DNA from: Ignavibacteriota bacterium
GTDB taxonomy: Bacteria; Bacteroidota; Ignavibacteria; Ignavibacteriales; Melioribacteraceae
Assembly (NCBI GenBank): GCA_016708125.1
Contig: JADJGF010000001.1
Span: 62,001 to 126,000, forward strand
Direction: 5' to 3'
DNA length: 64,000 nt
Positions 46,356 to 56,162 of the stretch are shown here, piece after piece. Position 1 is the stretch's first letter. The number at the start of each line of letters is the position of its first letter. Made by a program: the position numbers and the translations under genes. The notes below the pieces were generated by a model, which worked only from the letters and a program-made list of their open reading frames with translations, had not been told where the DNA came from and made no database searches.

Positions 46356-49300
46356 TTATTTTACTTCATACAATTTAATATCACCGAACAAACCATAATC
46401 CAATAATTGATATTGTTTCCCGGAAGGATAACCTACCGTGCCTCTCCAATGCCATGGACTTACTAATCCCGGAACCGGATTTTTATGATGCGGTCCAAGA
46501 AGGTTTTTCAAACTTCCAATAATTTTAACATCAATTTGATTATTTCCGTTTACCAAAAATTCTGTAACATTTAATTTATCAGAATCAAGAGCAATAACTC
46601 CAGCGTCTTTTCCATTAACAATAATTGATGCAACTGTTCCCTTCCAAGCATTAAGTTTTATAAAATATTCAGAATTCGATTTTGTTACATTGAAATCTTT
46701 TACATAATTAATTCCCCAAGAATAAAACGGCAATCCTTGATCTTTCCAACTAATTAATTTCAATTCATTTATTGGAGATTTAATTTCCCAACCTTTAACT
46801 GATGCTTCAACTGAAAAATCTCCAACAATGTAAATTGGTTCAACTTCGGCGTGTATATTCATCGGGAAACATTTTATTTCAATATTATTTTTGCCTTGTT
46901 TTACAAAATTGCCAATATTAAAAACTCCAAAATCTCTATCTAACCACCATTTATTTTTTTCGTTTACAACTTTTTGGTCGTTAATAAATACTTCCCAAAT
47001 TTCCGGTCTTTCAACAATTGCTTTCATATTGGTAAAATTAAATTTATCATTTATGAAAAAATTATAAATTGCAGAAAAACCACTTTCTTTGGGAAAGTTT
47101 GATTTATCTAAAATTGAAGTTTTATACTGAACCGAAGTATTCCACGGATTTCCATTTTCAAATCCGTTTTCTTTAAATGCTTTTGTTCCCGCATCATAAA
47201 CATTTAATTCATTAAAAGTTTTTCCGTTGATTTTAAGATCACAAAAGTCAATCATTAAAGCGTTGTCTTCAATTCGGTTAACTTTTATTTCAGATGTAGA
47301 ATTTATTTCAACAAATTCATTTTTATTTCCAATTGAAGAATATCCGGTTAATTCAGAATCTGAAATAAATAAAAGTAAACTTTGAACTGGTTCTAACTCA
47401 ACTGATAATTTTATTTTATCATTAATTTTTGTTTCGGAAAAATCACTAATTTCTCCGGTAAACGAATTTAATATTTTTGCATCTTTTCCGTTAATTAAAA
47501 TTTCAACGAGTGACTTTTCATCCATACTGGAATTAACCAAAAACAATATTTGTCCGTCATTTAAAATTCTTCTGTGATGATAAAAATTTCCTCCAGTAAA
47601 TTTGAATTGAACGTTTTTATCCGCAAAATGATTTTTAATAACTTCGCTATTTAATTCAGTATAATTAAATAAGTTTTTATTTTTTTCAGAAAAGAGTTTT
47701 ATTAAATCTTGATTAATTTCACCATCAATTAACTTCGGAATTGAGAATGAAATTACCTTTCCGCCTTCGGAAATAAATTTCTTTAATAAATTAAATGTAC
47801 TCAAATTCATGTTTTCAAAATTTGCTGGAATTACGACTGTTGTGTAGCTTCTTTCTCCAACAACAAATTTATATTCATCAATTGATCCATGATTTTTAAT
47901 AATGTCTTCCGAACCAAGATCGTATTCAATTTGATTTTTTTCCAAAGTTGTAACAAATTTTTGAAATGTTAAACCAATTTCGGTATTCATTTTATTAACT
48001 GACTCATTGATATAAGAATCATAAAGCCACGCAGATGTAGTCGGTTCTATAATTAAAATATCATTTTTTTGTTCACCGGAAGAAAGTACAAATGATAATC
48101 TTTTGTAATAATCATTCAGATATTTATAATTTTCCCAATAAGGAGTGTGATAAGAAAATGAAGGCGGATAATCATATTTTCTTGCGCCGGTAAGAGTGTA
48201 ATGAGAAAGATGCTGATTCATAAAATTTACACCGAGCACATATTCCCAATCGCCAAGTCTTTTAAAATCTTTAAAAGTTTCTTCCCAACCTCCGCCGCCG
48301 TATGTTTCCGATAATGTTCGTTTTCTTCCAAGTTGATTTGCAACGCTAGCCAATTCTTTAACGGCTCTAATATTTCCAAATTGAGCACGATTTGAAACTT
48401 CATCAAATTGATTGAAAAGCATATCGATTCCAGGCATCTGATGATAAGCATACATTGCCATATTATCACCGCCAAGTTTCATACTTGGCCAGCCGTGCTC
48501 CCAATAATGTCCGGTAAAAATTAAATTATTTTCTTCACAATATTTATTTTGCGGCTTTGACCATCTTTCTATAAATAATTGCAGCAAAGTTTGAGTGTAA
48601 TTATGTCGAACTTTTTTCCAATCGCCAACTTCTTTATAGAGTGAAGGAAAATGATCTTGTAAATCATAATTCCATAGTTTTTTAAAATACTCAAATAAAT
48701 CCGGAGTCCATCTAATTCCTCCGTGAGTATTGATTTCCGGTTCATCAGTAAAAACTCCTTTTATTGATTTACCAAAATCTTTTCCGGCAATATTTTTGTA
48801 ACCCGTCATTGTAACATCAATAAATTTCTCTGTAACTCCAGGATGCAAAAGATCAACATAAGACCATCCGCCGAACCATCCGGATTTTTCATAATACATT
48901 TTTTTTAGTAAAGAATATTCTCCTTTTACACCAACTTTATTTGATGCAACATTTGTGATGTTTTTATATTCACTTCCAACTTTTTCATAAATCAAAAAAT
49001 AATCTTTATAATTTGTGGGAATTACGTTTGTGTCAATTGGTTCAAATCCTTGTCCATTTTCATATGATTCCGACATTTGTGCTGGAACATGTCCGCCGGC
49101 AAAACCGCTTGGATATGAGTTCTCATCATAAATCCAAATATTTAAGTTAAGCTCTTTAGCCTTTTCCACAGTGTGGGCAAATAATTCAAACCAATCTTTT
49201 GAAAGATATTCCGTTATAAGTCCAGGACGAGGGTGAATAAAAACTCCGCCAAATCCAAGTCGCTTATAATCTTTTAAATCTTGTTCAATTCTCTCTTTTG

Positions 49301-49508
49301 TAATTTTTCCATTCCAGACATAAAATGGAACTGTTCCATAATCTTGATGCGGATTTGTAAAATTTTCACTAATCGATTTAAAATCAGCAGAATCATTTTT
49401 CACATTTTTATTTTCTTTGTTTGAACAACTAACATTTACTATTAACAAAATTATGAATGAAATATTTAAGAAATATTTCCATCTGATATTTTGATTTTTT
49501 CGATTCAC
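46356..49508 (-). CDS. Alpha-L-rhamnosidase-like lipoprotein, family GH106
   Basis: 1050 residues, GTG start, with a lipoprotein signal (LLIVNVSC lipobox). The barrel shows GTVPFYVWNGKITKERIEQDL, RLGFGGVFIHPRPGL, NIWIYDENSYPSGFAGG, TDEPEINTHGG and SETYGGGGWEETF, matching GH106 and its relatives. The C-terminal part has galactose-binding-like beta domains (KWWLDRDFGVFNIG, WKGTVASIIVNGKDAG, PHHKNPVPGLVSPWHWRGTVG). It would release alpha-L-rhamnose from rhamnogalacturonan at the cell surface. It converges with the Lon-like gene and is separated from pabB-pabC by 92 bp. Confidence 0.87.
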   Translation of the reverse strand: MNRKNQNIRWKYFLNISFIILLIVNVSCSNKENKNVKNDSADFKSISENFTNPHQDYGTVPFYVWNGKITKERIEQDLKDYKRLGFGGVFIHPRPGLITEYLSKDWFELFAHTVEKAKELNLNIWIYDENSYPSGFAGGHVPAQMSESYENGQGFEPIDTNVIPTNYKDYFLIYEKVGSEYKNITNVASNKVGVKGEYSLLKKMYYEKSGWFGGWSYVDLLHPGVTEKFIDVTMTGYKNIAGKDFGKSIKGVFTDEPEINTHGGIRWTPDLFEYFKKLWNYDLQDHFPSLYKEVGDWKKVRHNYTQTLLQLFIERWSKPQNKYCEENNLIFTGHYWEHGWPSMKLGGDNMAMYAYHQMPGIDMLFNQFDEVSNRAQFGNIRAVKELASVANQLGRKRTLSETYGGGGWEETFKDFKRLGDWEYVLGVNFMNQHLSHYTLTGARKYDYPPSFSYHTPYWENYKYLNDYYKRLSFVLSSGEQKNDILIIEPTTSAWLYDSYINESVNKMNTEIGLTFQKFVTTLEKNQIEYDLGSEDIIKNHGSIDEYKFVVGERSYTTVVIPANFENMNLSTFNLLKKFISEGGKVISFSIPKLIDGEINQDLIKLFSEKNKNLFNYTELNSEVIKNHFADKNVQFKFTGGNFYHHRRILNDGQILFLVNSSMDEKSLVEILINGKDAKILNSFTGEISDFSETKINDKIKLSVELEPVQSLLLFISDSELTGYSSIGNKNEFVEINSTSEIKVNRIEDNALMIDFCDLKINGKTFNELNVYDAGTKAFKENGFENGNPWNTSVQYKTSILDKSNFPKESGFSAIYNFFINDKFNFTNMKAIVERPEIWEVFINDQKVVNEKNKWWLDRDFGVFNIGNFVKQGKNNIEIKCFPMNIHAEVEPIYIVGDFSVEASVKGWEIKSPINELKLISWKDQGLPFYSWGINYVKDFNVTKSNSEYFIKLNAWKGTVASIIVNGKDAGVIALDSDKLNVTEFLVNGNNQIDVKIIGSLKNLLGPHHKNPVPGLVSPWHWRGTVGYPSGKQYQLLDYGLFGDIKLYEVK

Positions 49509-49600
49509 ATTATTCTCAAGAATAAATTAAAAATTTATTTTATTGTTTTTTTTAATTAACAATTTTTCATCATGTAGTTTGTTCTAAAAATAGTAATATT

Positions 49601-51439
49601 TTATTGAAACTTGCGTAACAATTTAAAATTAGAATTATAAATTTCACTAACAATAATTTCTTTCCTTATTGAATTGCATAGAATAATTTTGTTTGCATTT
49701 TTTAAATCAGAAATTGTTAAAATTTTTTCTTCACATTTTTTTTCATCAATCATAAATTGTCTATAACATCCATTGAGAATTCTTAATTTTATTGGTGGAG
49801 TATATAGTTTTCCATTTTTTTCTAAAATTAAATTTGTGATTGCGCCTTCTAATAATTCATTTTTTTCATTTATAAAAATAATTTCATCAAATCCTTTTTC
49901 CCTAAATTTGATATACTCTTTATCCCACGGTCTAAATGTTGTTTTGTGAAATAAATATTTTTCGTCATCACATCTTTCTGCATTACTTAAAATTACTTTC
50001 ACACATTTTGAAATATTGTTCAATTCATCAAATGCAATTTTTACATTTCCCCATTTATTTAGAAGAAGTCTTATTTTATATTTTTTTTCTTTACTTAATT
50101 TCTGAGTAATTTTTTGTAAACTATTTTTAATTTTAGTTTCATCAAATTTGAATAAAAAATATTCCGCCGAAGTTTTTAATCTTTGAAGATGATAATTCAA
50201 TAAAAAATATTCTCCGTTCTCAAACAGAATTGATTCCAATAATTCAAAATACTTTGGTTTTTTACTTATAAATTTTCCTTTAAGTAAAACTTCTTCATAC
50301 TCTTTTTCCGGATTACTATCCCAAACAACACCGCTTCCTAAGCCGAGTTCACCGACATTCGTTTTTTTATTTATGCTTATTGTTCTAATTGGAATATTAA
50401 AAACAGATTTGCGATTTGTAATTATTCCAATTGCTCCTGTGTATAATTTTCTTGAAGATTTTTCTAACTCAGCAATTATTTGCATTGACCGAATTTTTGG
50501 AGCGCCGGTAATTGATCCGCTTGGAAATAAATTCTTAATTATTTCACTCAATTTATTTGATTTTAATTTACCAATAACTGTTGATGTTAATTGAAACAGA
50601 GTTTCATACTTTTCAACTTCATATAATTTTTCAACTTTTACAGAATTTACTTGAGAGATTTTCCCGATATCGTTTCTAAGTAAATCAACAATCATAACAT
50701 TTTCAGCTAAATTTTTTTCATCATTTTGAATTTGATTAATCAAACTTTTATATTCACTCGGATTTCCTTTTCTTTTAATTGTTCCTTTCATTGGCTTGCA
50801 GATTATTGATTTATAATCAGTTTCAAAAAATAATTCCGGTGAAAAAGAAAGTATAAACTCCTTATCTGTATTGATTAAAACCGAATAACCCGCAGACTGA
50901 TTAAATATTCCATTTAAGAAAAGTGAAGTTATTTCTCCAATGAAATTAAATTTAGCTTTTGAAGTAAAATTAATTTGATAAGTATCACCTTTTTCAATAA
51001 AGTTTTTTATTCTTTCAATATTTTTTACATAATTACTTTTGGAAATATCTATCTTATAATTCTGAATATTTTGTTTCCCAATAAATTTTTGAACTTCATC
51101 AAATTGTATTTTATCTGATCTGAAAATTTCTACATTCTTTTTTTCATAAAAATTAAATTGAATTTCCTCGTGATTTATGTAAGATTTTTTAATCACTTTT
51201 GGCTGAAAGAAATAACCAATTTCATACGGAATTGTTGCAAATCCGAAAAGATTTTTCTTTTGAATTAATTGATCAACTTTTTCAAGAATTGCACTTACTT
51301 CATTGTGTGTTGCGCCTTTTAATATTTCTATAGGATTTTTAAAGAAGAAAGATTTTCCATCATTATAAATATTTGGAGTGTAAAAAAATGCGGAGTTTTT
51401 ATTTACTTCAACTTGTTGTAAAATTTCTATGATTTGCAT
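49601..51439 (-). CDS. pabB: Fused aminodeoxychorismate synthase component I / aminodeoxychorismate lyase
   Basis: 612 residues. The first ~385 form the chorismate-binding domain: GDTYQINFTSKAKF, SFSPELFFE, CKPMKGTIKRKG, MIVDLLRNDIGKIS, PSGSITGAPKIRSM, and GLGSGVVWDSNPEKEYEE. The last ~220 form a class IV aminotransferase-fold PLP lyase, with the PLP lysine in FHKTTFRPWD and LLEGAITNLILEKNG. Together they make p-aminobenzoate for folate, needing only a separate glutamine amidotransferase, which is not nearby. Cytoplasmic. It is not obviously co-transcribed with its neighbours. Confidence 0.92.
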   Translation of the reverse strand: MQIIEILQQVEVNKNSAFFYTPNIYNDGKSFFFKNPIEILKGATHNEVSAILEKVDQLIQKKNLFGFATIPYEIGYFFQPKVIKKSYINHEEIQFNFYEKKNVEIFRSDKIQFDEVQKFIGKQNIQNYKIDISKSNYVKNIERIKNFIEKGDTYQINFTSKAKFNFIGEITSLFLNGIFNQSAGYSVLINTDKEFILSFSPELFFETDYKSIICKPMKGTIKRKGNPSEYKSLINQIQNDEKNLAENVMIVDLLRNDIGKISQVNSVKVEKLYEVEKYETLFQLTSTVIGKLKSNKLSEIIKNLFPSGSITGAPKIRSMQIIAELEKSSRKLYTGAIGIITNRKSVFNIPIRTISINKKTNVGELGLGSGVVWDSNPEKEYEEVLLKGKFISKKPKYFELLESILFENGEYFLLNYHLQRLKTSAEYFLFKFDETKIKNSLQKITQKLSKEKKYKIRLLLNKWGNVKIAFDELNNISKCVKVILSNAERCDDEKYLFHKTTFRPWDKEYIKFREKGFDEIIFINEKNELLEGAITNLILEKNGKLYTPPIKLRILNGCYRQFMIDEKKCEEKILTISDLKNANKIILCNSIRKEIIVSEIYNSNFKLLRKFQ

Positions 51440-51529
51440 AATCCAAATTTACATTTTCAGAAATAAATAAATCAAAATATTTGTTCAGAAATCAAAACAA
51501 TTTTAAGTAAATAAAACTTTTCTCTCACA

Positions 51530-54500
51530 TCATTTTGTATATAATTTATAAAGAACGGGAACAACAATTAATGTCAAAATTGTTGAAACTAATAATCCGC
51601 CGATAATTGTCCAACCCATTGGCGCCCACATTGTTCCGCCGCCTAATGTTAAAGGAAAAAGTCCGACAATAGTTGTTCCGGTAGTTAATAAAATCGGCAT
51701 AAATCTAACTTCGCATGCAGAAATTAATGCATCAAATATTTTCATTCCTTCTGTTCTTAATTGATTTGTATAATCAACAAGAATGATTGAATTATTTACA
51801 ACAATTCCTACCAAACTTGTTAAACCGACAAATGCCGTAAATGAAAATGTATTTCCGGTAATTAATAAAGCTATTATTGATCCAATTATTGCTAATGGAA
51901 TTGCAGAGAAAACTATAAACGGTTGTTTGTATGATTTGAATTGTAAAACCAAAATTCCAAAAATTCCAACAATTGCGATAATCATTGCTTTTGCCATTCC
52001 GCCAAATGATTCTTGCTGACTTTCTTTTTCACCGCCGACGTAAAATGTATAACCTTTCTTTAGCGGAATCTTTTCAACATTTTTTACAATTTCATTTGTT
52101 ACTGCATTTACAGAATAATTTGAAATTACATCAGAAGTAATTGTTACTGTTCGTGAAAGATCAAAATGGCTAATAGCCAAAGGTGTTTTAGTAAATTCAA
52201 TTCTGGCTAATTGCTTTAGCGGAATTTGTTCGCCGGTTACTGATGAAATAAAGATTCTATCAAATTTTGCAAAGTCTGAATTTTCTACAATTGGTGCGCG
52301 TAAAATTATGTTAAACTCCTTTCCGTTTTCATCTCTAAAATTTGTAATTGTTAATCCATTTATTGAAGCTCTGACTGTTCTATCAATCTCTGCTATCGGA
52401 ACTCCTAAGATTGCAGCTTTCTCTTTATTTATTTTTACCGATAAATCCATTTTGGTTGTGTTCAGCGGATTGTTAATATTTACAGTACCTTTTGTTGATT
52501 TAAATATTTTTTCAACTTCCAAAGAAACTTTTCTTAATTCGGAAATATTTTCACCTAAAATTTTAATTGCAATCGGAGCTTCAATCGGCGGACCTTGTTC
52601 AAAATCTTTTACTTCAATTTCTGCTCCGGCAATTTGGGAAAATTCGTTTCTTAATTCATTTAAAAAATTATTAAACTTAGAATAATTATATGATTTTAAT
52701 TCAACATAAATTTGTGAGTGATTTTTAGCATTTCTTTTTCCAACTACATTGTAATAAATTCTTGGATTTCCATTTCCTATATTTGTCGTAAAATTTAGAA
52801 TCTCATCTTTATTCTTCAAAATATTTTCAACTTTTAAAGCATATTCAGATGTTCTTTCAATACTTGAACCTTCCGGTAAATTAATATTTATCATAAATTG
52901 AGGCTTTTCTGCTTTTGGGAAAAAGCTTACTCCAACTAATGGAATTAAGGATAAACTTAACAAAAATATTATGATAGATATTGCGATAATTAATTTTGGA
53001 TTATTCAAAGCAAATGTTAATCTTTTTTTATACAAATTATGGATTACATGATTTACAACTTTTCTCATTTTCTTTTCATGAGAAATTGATTTAATACTCA
53101 TCAAGTTTTTTGATAATAATGGAGTTAAAGTTAGAGCTAACATTAATGATGCAAATAATGTATAAGTTACAGTAACCGGCATACTTCTTATAAAATCTCC
53201 GGTTACATCTTGCATCAACATCATTGGAATAAAAGCAAAAACTGTTGTTAACGTTGAACTGATAATTGGCCAAGTAATTTGTGAAACTCCTTTTACTGCA
53301 GCTTCCATATTTGATAATCCAAGTGAAATATATCTTGCAATATTTTCTGTAACAACAATTGAATTATCAACAAGCATTCCTAACGCAATAACCAAGCCGG
53401 CAATTGACATTTGTTCCAATCCGTAATTGGATAAATCTAAAAATCCAATACCAATAATAATTGCAATTGGAATTACTGACATAACAATTAAAGCTGTTCT
53501 TAAATCAACAAACAAAAACATTACAATTCCGACAAGCAATAAACCTTGTAATAGATTTAGAAAAAATCCGTTCAATCTAATTTCAACACTTTGCGATTGA
53601 TCAAAAACTGTTTCCAATTTCATTGAACTCGGAAGTGAAGTTTTAAATTCCTCAATTTTTTCTTTCATTCCATTTGAAACATCAAAAATATTTGTTCCCG
53701 GTTTTTGATCTGCAGTAATAAACACAGATCTCTTTTGATTAAATTTAGCAATGTAATTTTCATCTTCATAAGTTTTCGAAACTTTTGCAACATCCTTCAA
53801 ATAAAGTATATTTCCGTTCAAAGCATTAATTATTACGTTTTTAATTTCATTTATATTTTTAAAACTACCGCTTGTTTTAATGCTGAAGTTTTTTCCACCC
53901 AAATCAATTTCACCACCGGGAATATTTGCGTTTTCCGATTGCAAAATTTGAATGATTTTGGATAATGGAATTTTATACTTTGATAATTTTTCTAAATTAA
54001 TTTCAACTCTAATTTCTTGCTTTGGAAATGCTAATGTTTGAACACTTTTTACGCCATTTACTTTTTTTAAATTATCTTCTAAATGTTCAGCTTCCTTTTC
54101 TAATTTAGAATATTCATCAGTCTCTGAAATTAAAGCTAACTGTAGAATTTTCACATCGGAAATTGACCATTTTAATAAATCGATATCATAAATTTCTTCC
54201 GGTAATTTATTTCTAATACTGTTTACTTTTTGAGTAACATCTGAATATTTTTCATCGGCATCATTTCCGGCAATAAATTCAATATCAACAACACCGTAGC
54301 CATCACGAGCATAACTTTTTATATTCTTAATATCATCAAGTTCGTTAAGCGCTTCTTCTATCGGATTTATAACCATTTCCTCAACATCACTTGGAGTTGC
54401 TCCGGGATAAACTACAATTACAGATGTTGCCGGAGGTGATACTTGCGGATCTTCCGATCTCGGCATTGTAAAAAATGAAACAATTCCGAGTAACAAAAAA

Positions 54501-54559
54501 ATCAGAATTATTATAATTGAAAATTGGTGATTCTCTATTGTTAATTTTGATAAGTTCAT
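51530..54559 (-). CDS. RND efflux permease
   Basis: 1009 residues with the 12-segment RND topology and two large periplasmic loops. It opens with NLSKLTIENHQFSIIIILIFLL and the conserved MPRSEDPQVSPPATSVIVVYPGA. Segment 4 has GLVIALGMLVDNSIVVTENI, with Asp then Asn at the proton-relay pair, as in many VDN-type members. The inner-membrane pump works with the adaptor and TolC encoded upstream. Substrates cannot be deduced. A four-helix-bundle cassette separates it from its adaptor. Confidence 0.93.
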   Translation of the reverse strand: MNLSKLTIENHQFSIIIILIFLLLGIVSFFTMPRSEDPQVSPPATSVIVVYPGATPSDVEEMVINPIEEALNELDDIKNIKSYARDGYGVVDIEFIAGNDADEKYSDVTQKVNSIRNKLPEEIYDIDLLKWSISDVKILQLALISETDEYSKLEKEAEHLEDNLKKVNGVKSVQTLAFPKQEIRVEINLEKLSKYKIPLSKIIQILQSENANIPGGEIDLGGKNFSIKTSGSFKNINEIKNVIINALNGNILYLKDVAKVSKTYEDENYIAKFNQKRSVFITADQKPGTNIFDVSNGMKEKIEEFKTSLPSSMKLETVFDQSQSVEIRLNGFFLNLLQGLLLVGIVMFLFVDLRTALIVMSVIPIAIIIGIGFLDLSNYGLEQMSIAGLVIALGMLVDNSIVVTENIARYISLGLSNMEAAVKGVSQITWPIISSTLTTVFAFIPMMLMQDVTGDFIRSMPVTVTYTLFASLMLALTLTPLLSKNLMSIKSISHEKKMRKVVNHVIHNLYKKRLTFALNNPKLIIAISIIIFLLSLSLIPLVGVSFFPKAEKPQFMININLPEGSSIERTSEYALKVENILKNKDEILNFTTNIGNGNPRIYYNVVGKRNAKNHSQIYVELKSYNYSKFNNFLNELRNEFSQIAGAEIEVKDFEQGPPIEAPIAIKILGENISELRKVSLEVEKIFKSTKGTVNINNPLNTTKMDLSVKINKEKAAILGVPIAEIDRTVRASINGLTITNFRDENGKEFNIILRAPIVENSDFAKFDRIFISSVTGEQIPLKQLARIEFTKTPLAISHFDLSRTVTITSDVISNYSVNAVTNEIVKNVEKIPLKKGYTFYVGGEKESQQESFGGMAKAMIIAIVGIFGILVLQFKSYKQPFIVFSAIPLAIIGSIIALLITGNTFSFTAFVGLTSLVGIVVNNSIILVDYTNQLRTEGMKIFDALISACEVRFMPILLTTGTTIVGLFPLTLGGGTMWAPMGWTIIGGLLVSTILTLIVVPVLYKLYTK

Positions 54560-54576
54560 AAAAACTCCAAAAAATA

Positions 54577-54606
54577 GAAACCGGAAATCGAAAACGGAAA
54601 ACCGAT
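54577..54606. repeat. Degenerate purine-rich repeat on the right flank of the S23 cassette
   Basis: The plus strand has repeated GAAACCGG / GAAAACGG / GAAAACCG words. They are inverted relative to the pyrimidine-rich block at 55006-55084, so the two blocks bracket the four-helix-bundle gene. Confidence 0.55.
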
Positions 54607-54610
54607 TTAC

Positions 54611-54973
54611 CTAAAATTTTTCTTTTCTTGTTTTAATTAATTTAGATAACATTGCAGAAATTTTTCGAGTTAATTCCACAATATTATTGCATTTATTTTC
54701 ATCTAATATTTTTAAATTCTTTAACAAATAAAGCTGCGTTCTTAATTCACCACATGAACCTTTTGCGATATAAAGAAAATGTATAAATTCCTTATTTGTA
54801 TTGCGTTCAAAACCCTCTGCGATATTTGACGGAATTGAAATTGCCGCTCTTTGCATTTGATCTTTTAATCCATAATCTTTGCTATTAGCTAATTCATTAT
54901 AAATTATTTCGACTAAATTCATTGATTCTTTCCAAACATTTAAATCTTCAAATTTGGATATAGAATTTTCCAT
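54611..54973 (-). CDS. Four-helix-bundle protein, S23 / 23S-rRNA intervening-sequence family
   Basis: 120 residues, the usual length. The family pattern FEDLNVWKESMNLVEIIY, LKDQMQRAAISIPSNIAEGFER, EFIHFLYIAKGSCGELRTQL is complete. Members occur inside rRNA intervening sequences and as free-standing cassettes; their function is unknown. Here it separates the adaptor from the RND permease, two genes that are normally adjacent, and is flanked by degenerate repeats, so it looks inserted. It shares the operon's direction. Confidence 0.92.
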   Translation of the reverse strand: MENSISKFEDLNVWKESMNLVEIIYNELANSKDYGLKDQMQRAAISIPSNIAEGFERNTNKEFIHFLYIAKGSCGELRTQLYLLKNLKILDENKCNNIVELTRKISAMLSKLIKTRKEKF

Positions 54974-55005
54974 TTTAATCCTTATTCTTTTAAGTTTTTA
55001 TTTCT

Positions 55006-55084
55006 CAGTTTTCGGTTCCCGTTCTTCTGTTTCCATTCTCCCGTCTCCGGATTCCGTTATACCTTTTTCTGTTTCCGTTACTTC
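55006..55084. repeat. Degenerate pyrimidine-rich repeat on the left flank of the S23 cassette
   Basis: The block contains many variants of one word on the plus strand: GTTCCCGTT, GTTTCCATT, ATTCCGTT, GTTTCCGTT. It also includes the last codon and stop of the adaptor gene at 55078. It is the inverted counterpart of 54577-54606. Confidence 0.55.
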
Positions 55085-56112
55085 AAAATTTTTACTTTTA
55101 TTCCATCTTTCAAATATTCTGCACCATCAGTTATAATTTCATGAATACTTTTGTCTTCAATTTTTACTAAAACATATTCATCATAAATCTCACCGATTTC
55201 AATTTCCTTCTTAACAGCTTTGTTATTGTGAATAATGAAGATATTACCAGTTTTTCCTTCCGTATCGACTAAAGACTTTATCGGAATTTTTTTATAATTA
55301 TTTTTCTCAGATGAAAAAATATCCACACTTGAAATCATTCCAGATACAAATTGATTGTAAGAGTCTTTTATTGATAATTCAATTTCGTACATGCCATTCA
55401 AAGGATTTGCAGCTCCGGCAATTTGTGTGACTTCTCCAGAAAATTCCTCATCAAACGAATCAAATTTTATTTTTGCATTATTGCCTATTTTAATTTTATG
55501 AAAATCATTCTCTGTAATTCCACAAACAATTTTCCACTGCGAATCTTTTGAACCCATTATGAATATTGGTGTTCCGGGTGAAACCATTTCATTTGCATCA
55601 ATTAATTTCTTATAAATTTTACCAGAGAAAGGAGCAGTAATTGTTGAATATTTTAAATTGAATTTCGCAATATTTAAACCGGAACTTGCAGCTTCCAATC
55701 CGGATTTGGCATTTTGATATTGCTCCAAAGTTACAACACTATCTTTGTACAAATTTTCAACTCGATTAAAATCACGTAAAACTTTCTCGTAATTAATTTT
55801 TGCTTGATTAAACTGAGCATCAATTTCATCTAATTTTAATTTTGCTAAAATTTGTCCTTCTTTAACAATTTCGCCTTCTTCAACAAAAATATATGAAATT
55901 ATTCCACCGGTTTTAAATGCAAGTGAAATTTCCTTTTCCGCTTTTAATATTCCGCTTGTATGAATTGGCAATGAAAATTCTTCCTCAATAATTTTTTCAA
56001 CTTTAACCGGAATTATTTCCTCCGAATTAATTTCTGTTTTATCTTCACTACAATTTGTAAATATTATTATCCCCAATAAAATTAAGCTCAAAACACTTAT
56101 TTTATTTTTCAT
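55078..56112 (-). CDS. RND efflux periplasmic adaptor, lipoprotein
   Basis: 344 residues with a lipoprotein signal (LLGIIIFTNCSED). The order is biotinyl-lipoyl half-motifs (GILKAEKEISLAFKTGGIISYIFVEEGEIVKEGQILAKL), helical hairpin (INYEKVLRDFNRVENLYKDSVV), second lipoyl half (STITAPFSGKIYKKLIDANEMVSPGTPIF), beta-barrel and membrane-proximal domain. It links the RND pump to TolC. Its stop codon lies in the degenerate repeat that flanks the S23 cassette. Confidence 0.93.
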   Translation of the reverse strand: MKNKISVLSLILLGIIIFTNCSEDKTEINSEEIIPVKVEKIIEEEFSLPIHTSGILKAEKEISLAFKTGGIISYIFVEEGEIVKEGQILAKLKLDEIDAQFNQAKINYEKVLRDFNRVENLYKDSVVTLEQYQNAKSGLEAASSGLNIAKFNLKYSTITAPFSGKIYKKLIDANEMVSPGTPIFIMGSKDSQWKIVCGITENDFHKIKIGNNAKIKFDSFDEEFSGEVTQIAGAANPLNGMYEIELSIKDSYNQFVSGMISSVDIFSSEKNNYKKIPIKSLVDTEGKTGNIFIIHNNKAVKKEIEIGEIYDEYVLVKIEDKSIHEIITDGAEYLKDGIKVKILK

Positions 56113-56162
56113 ATTTATTCCTAAAATTTATTAATTGACTTTTCATTTTTTACTTCCAAAAT

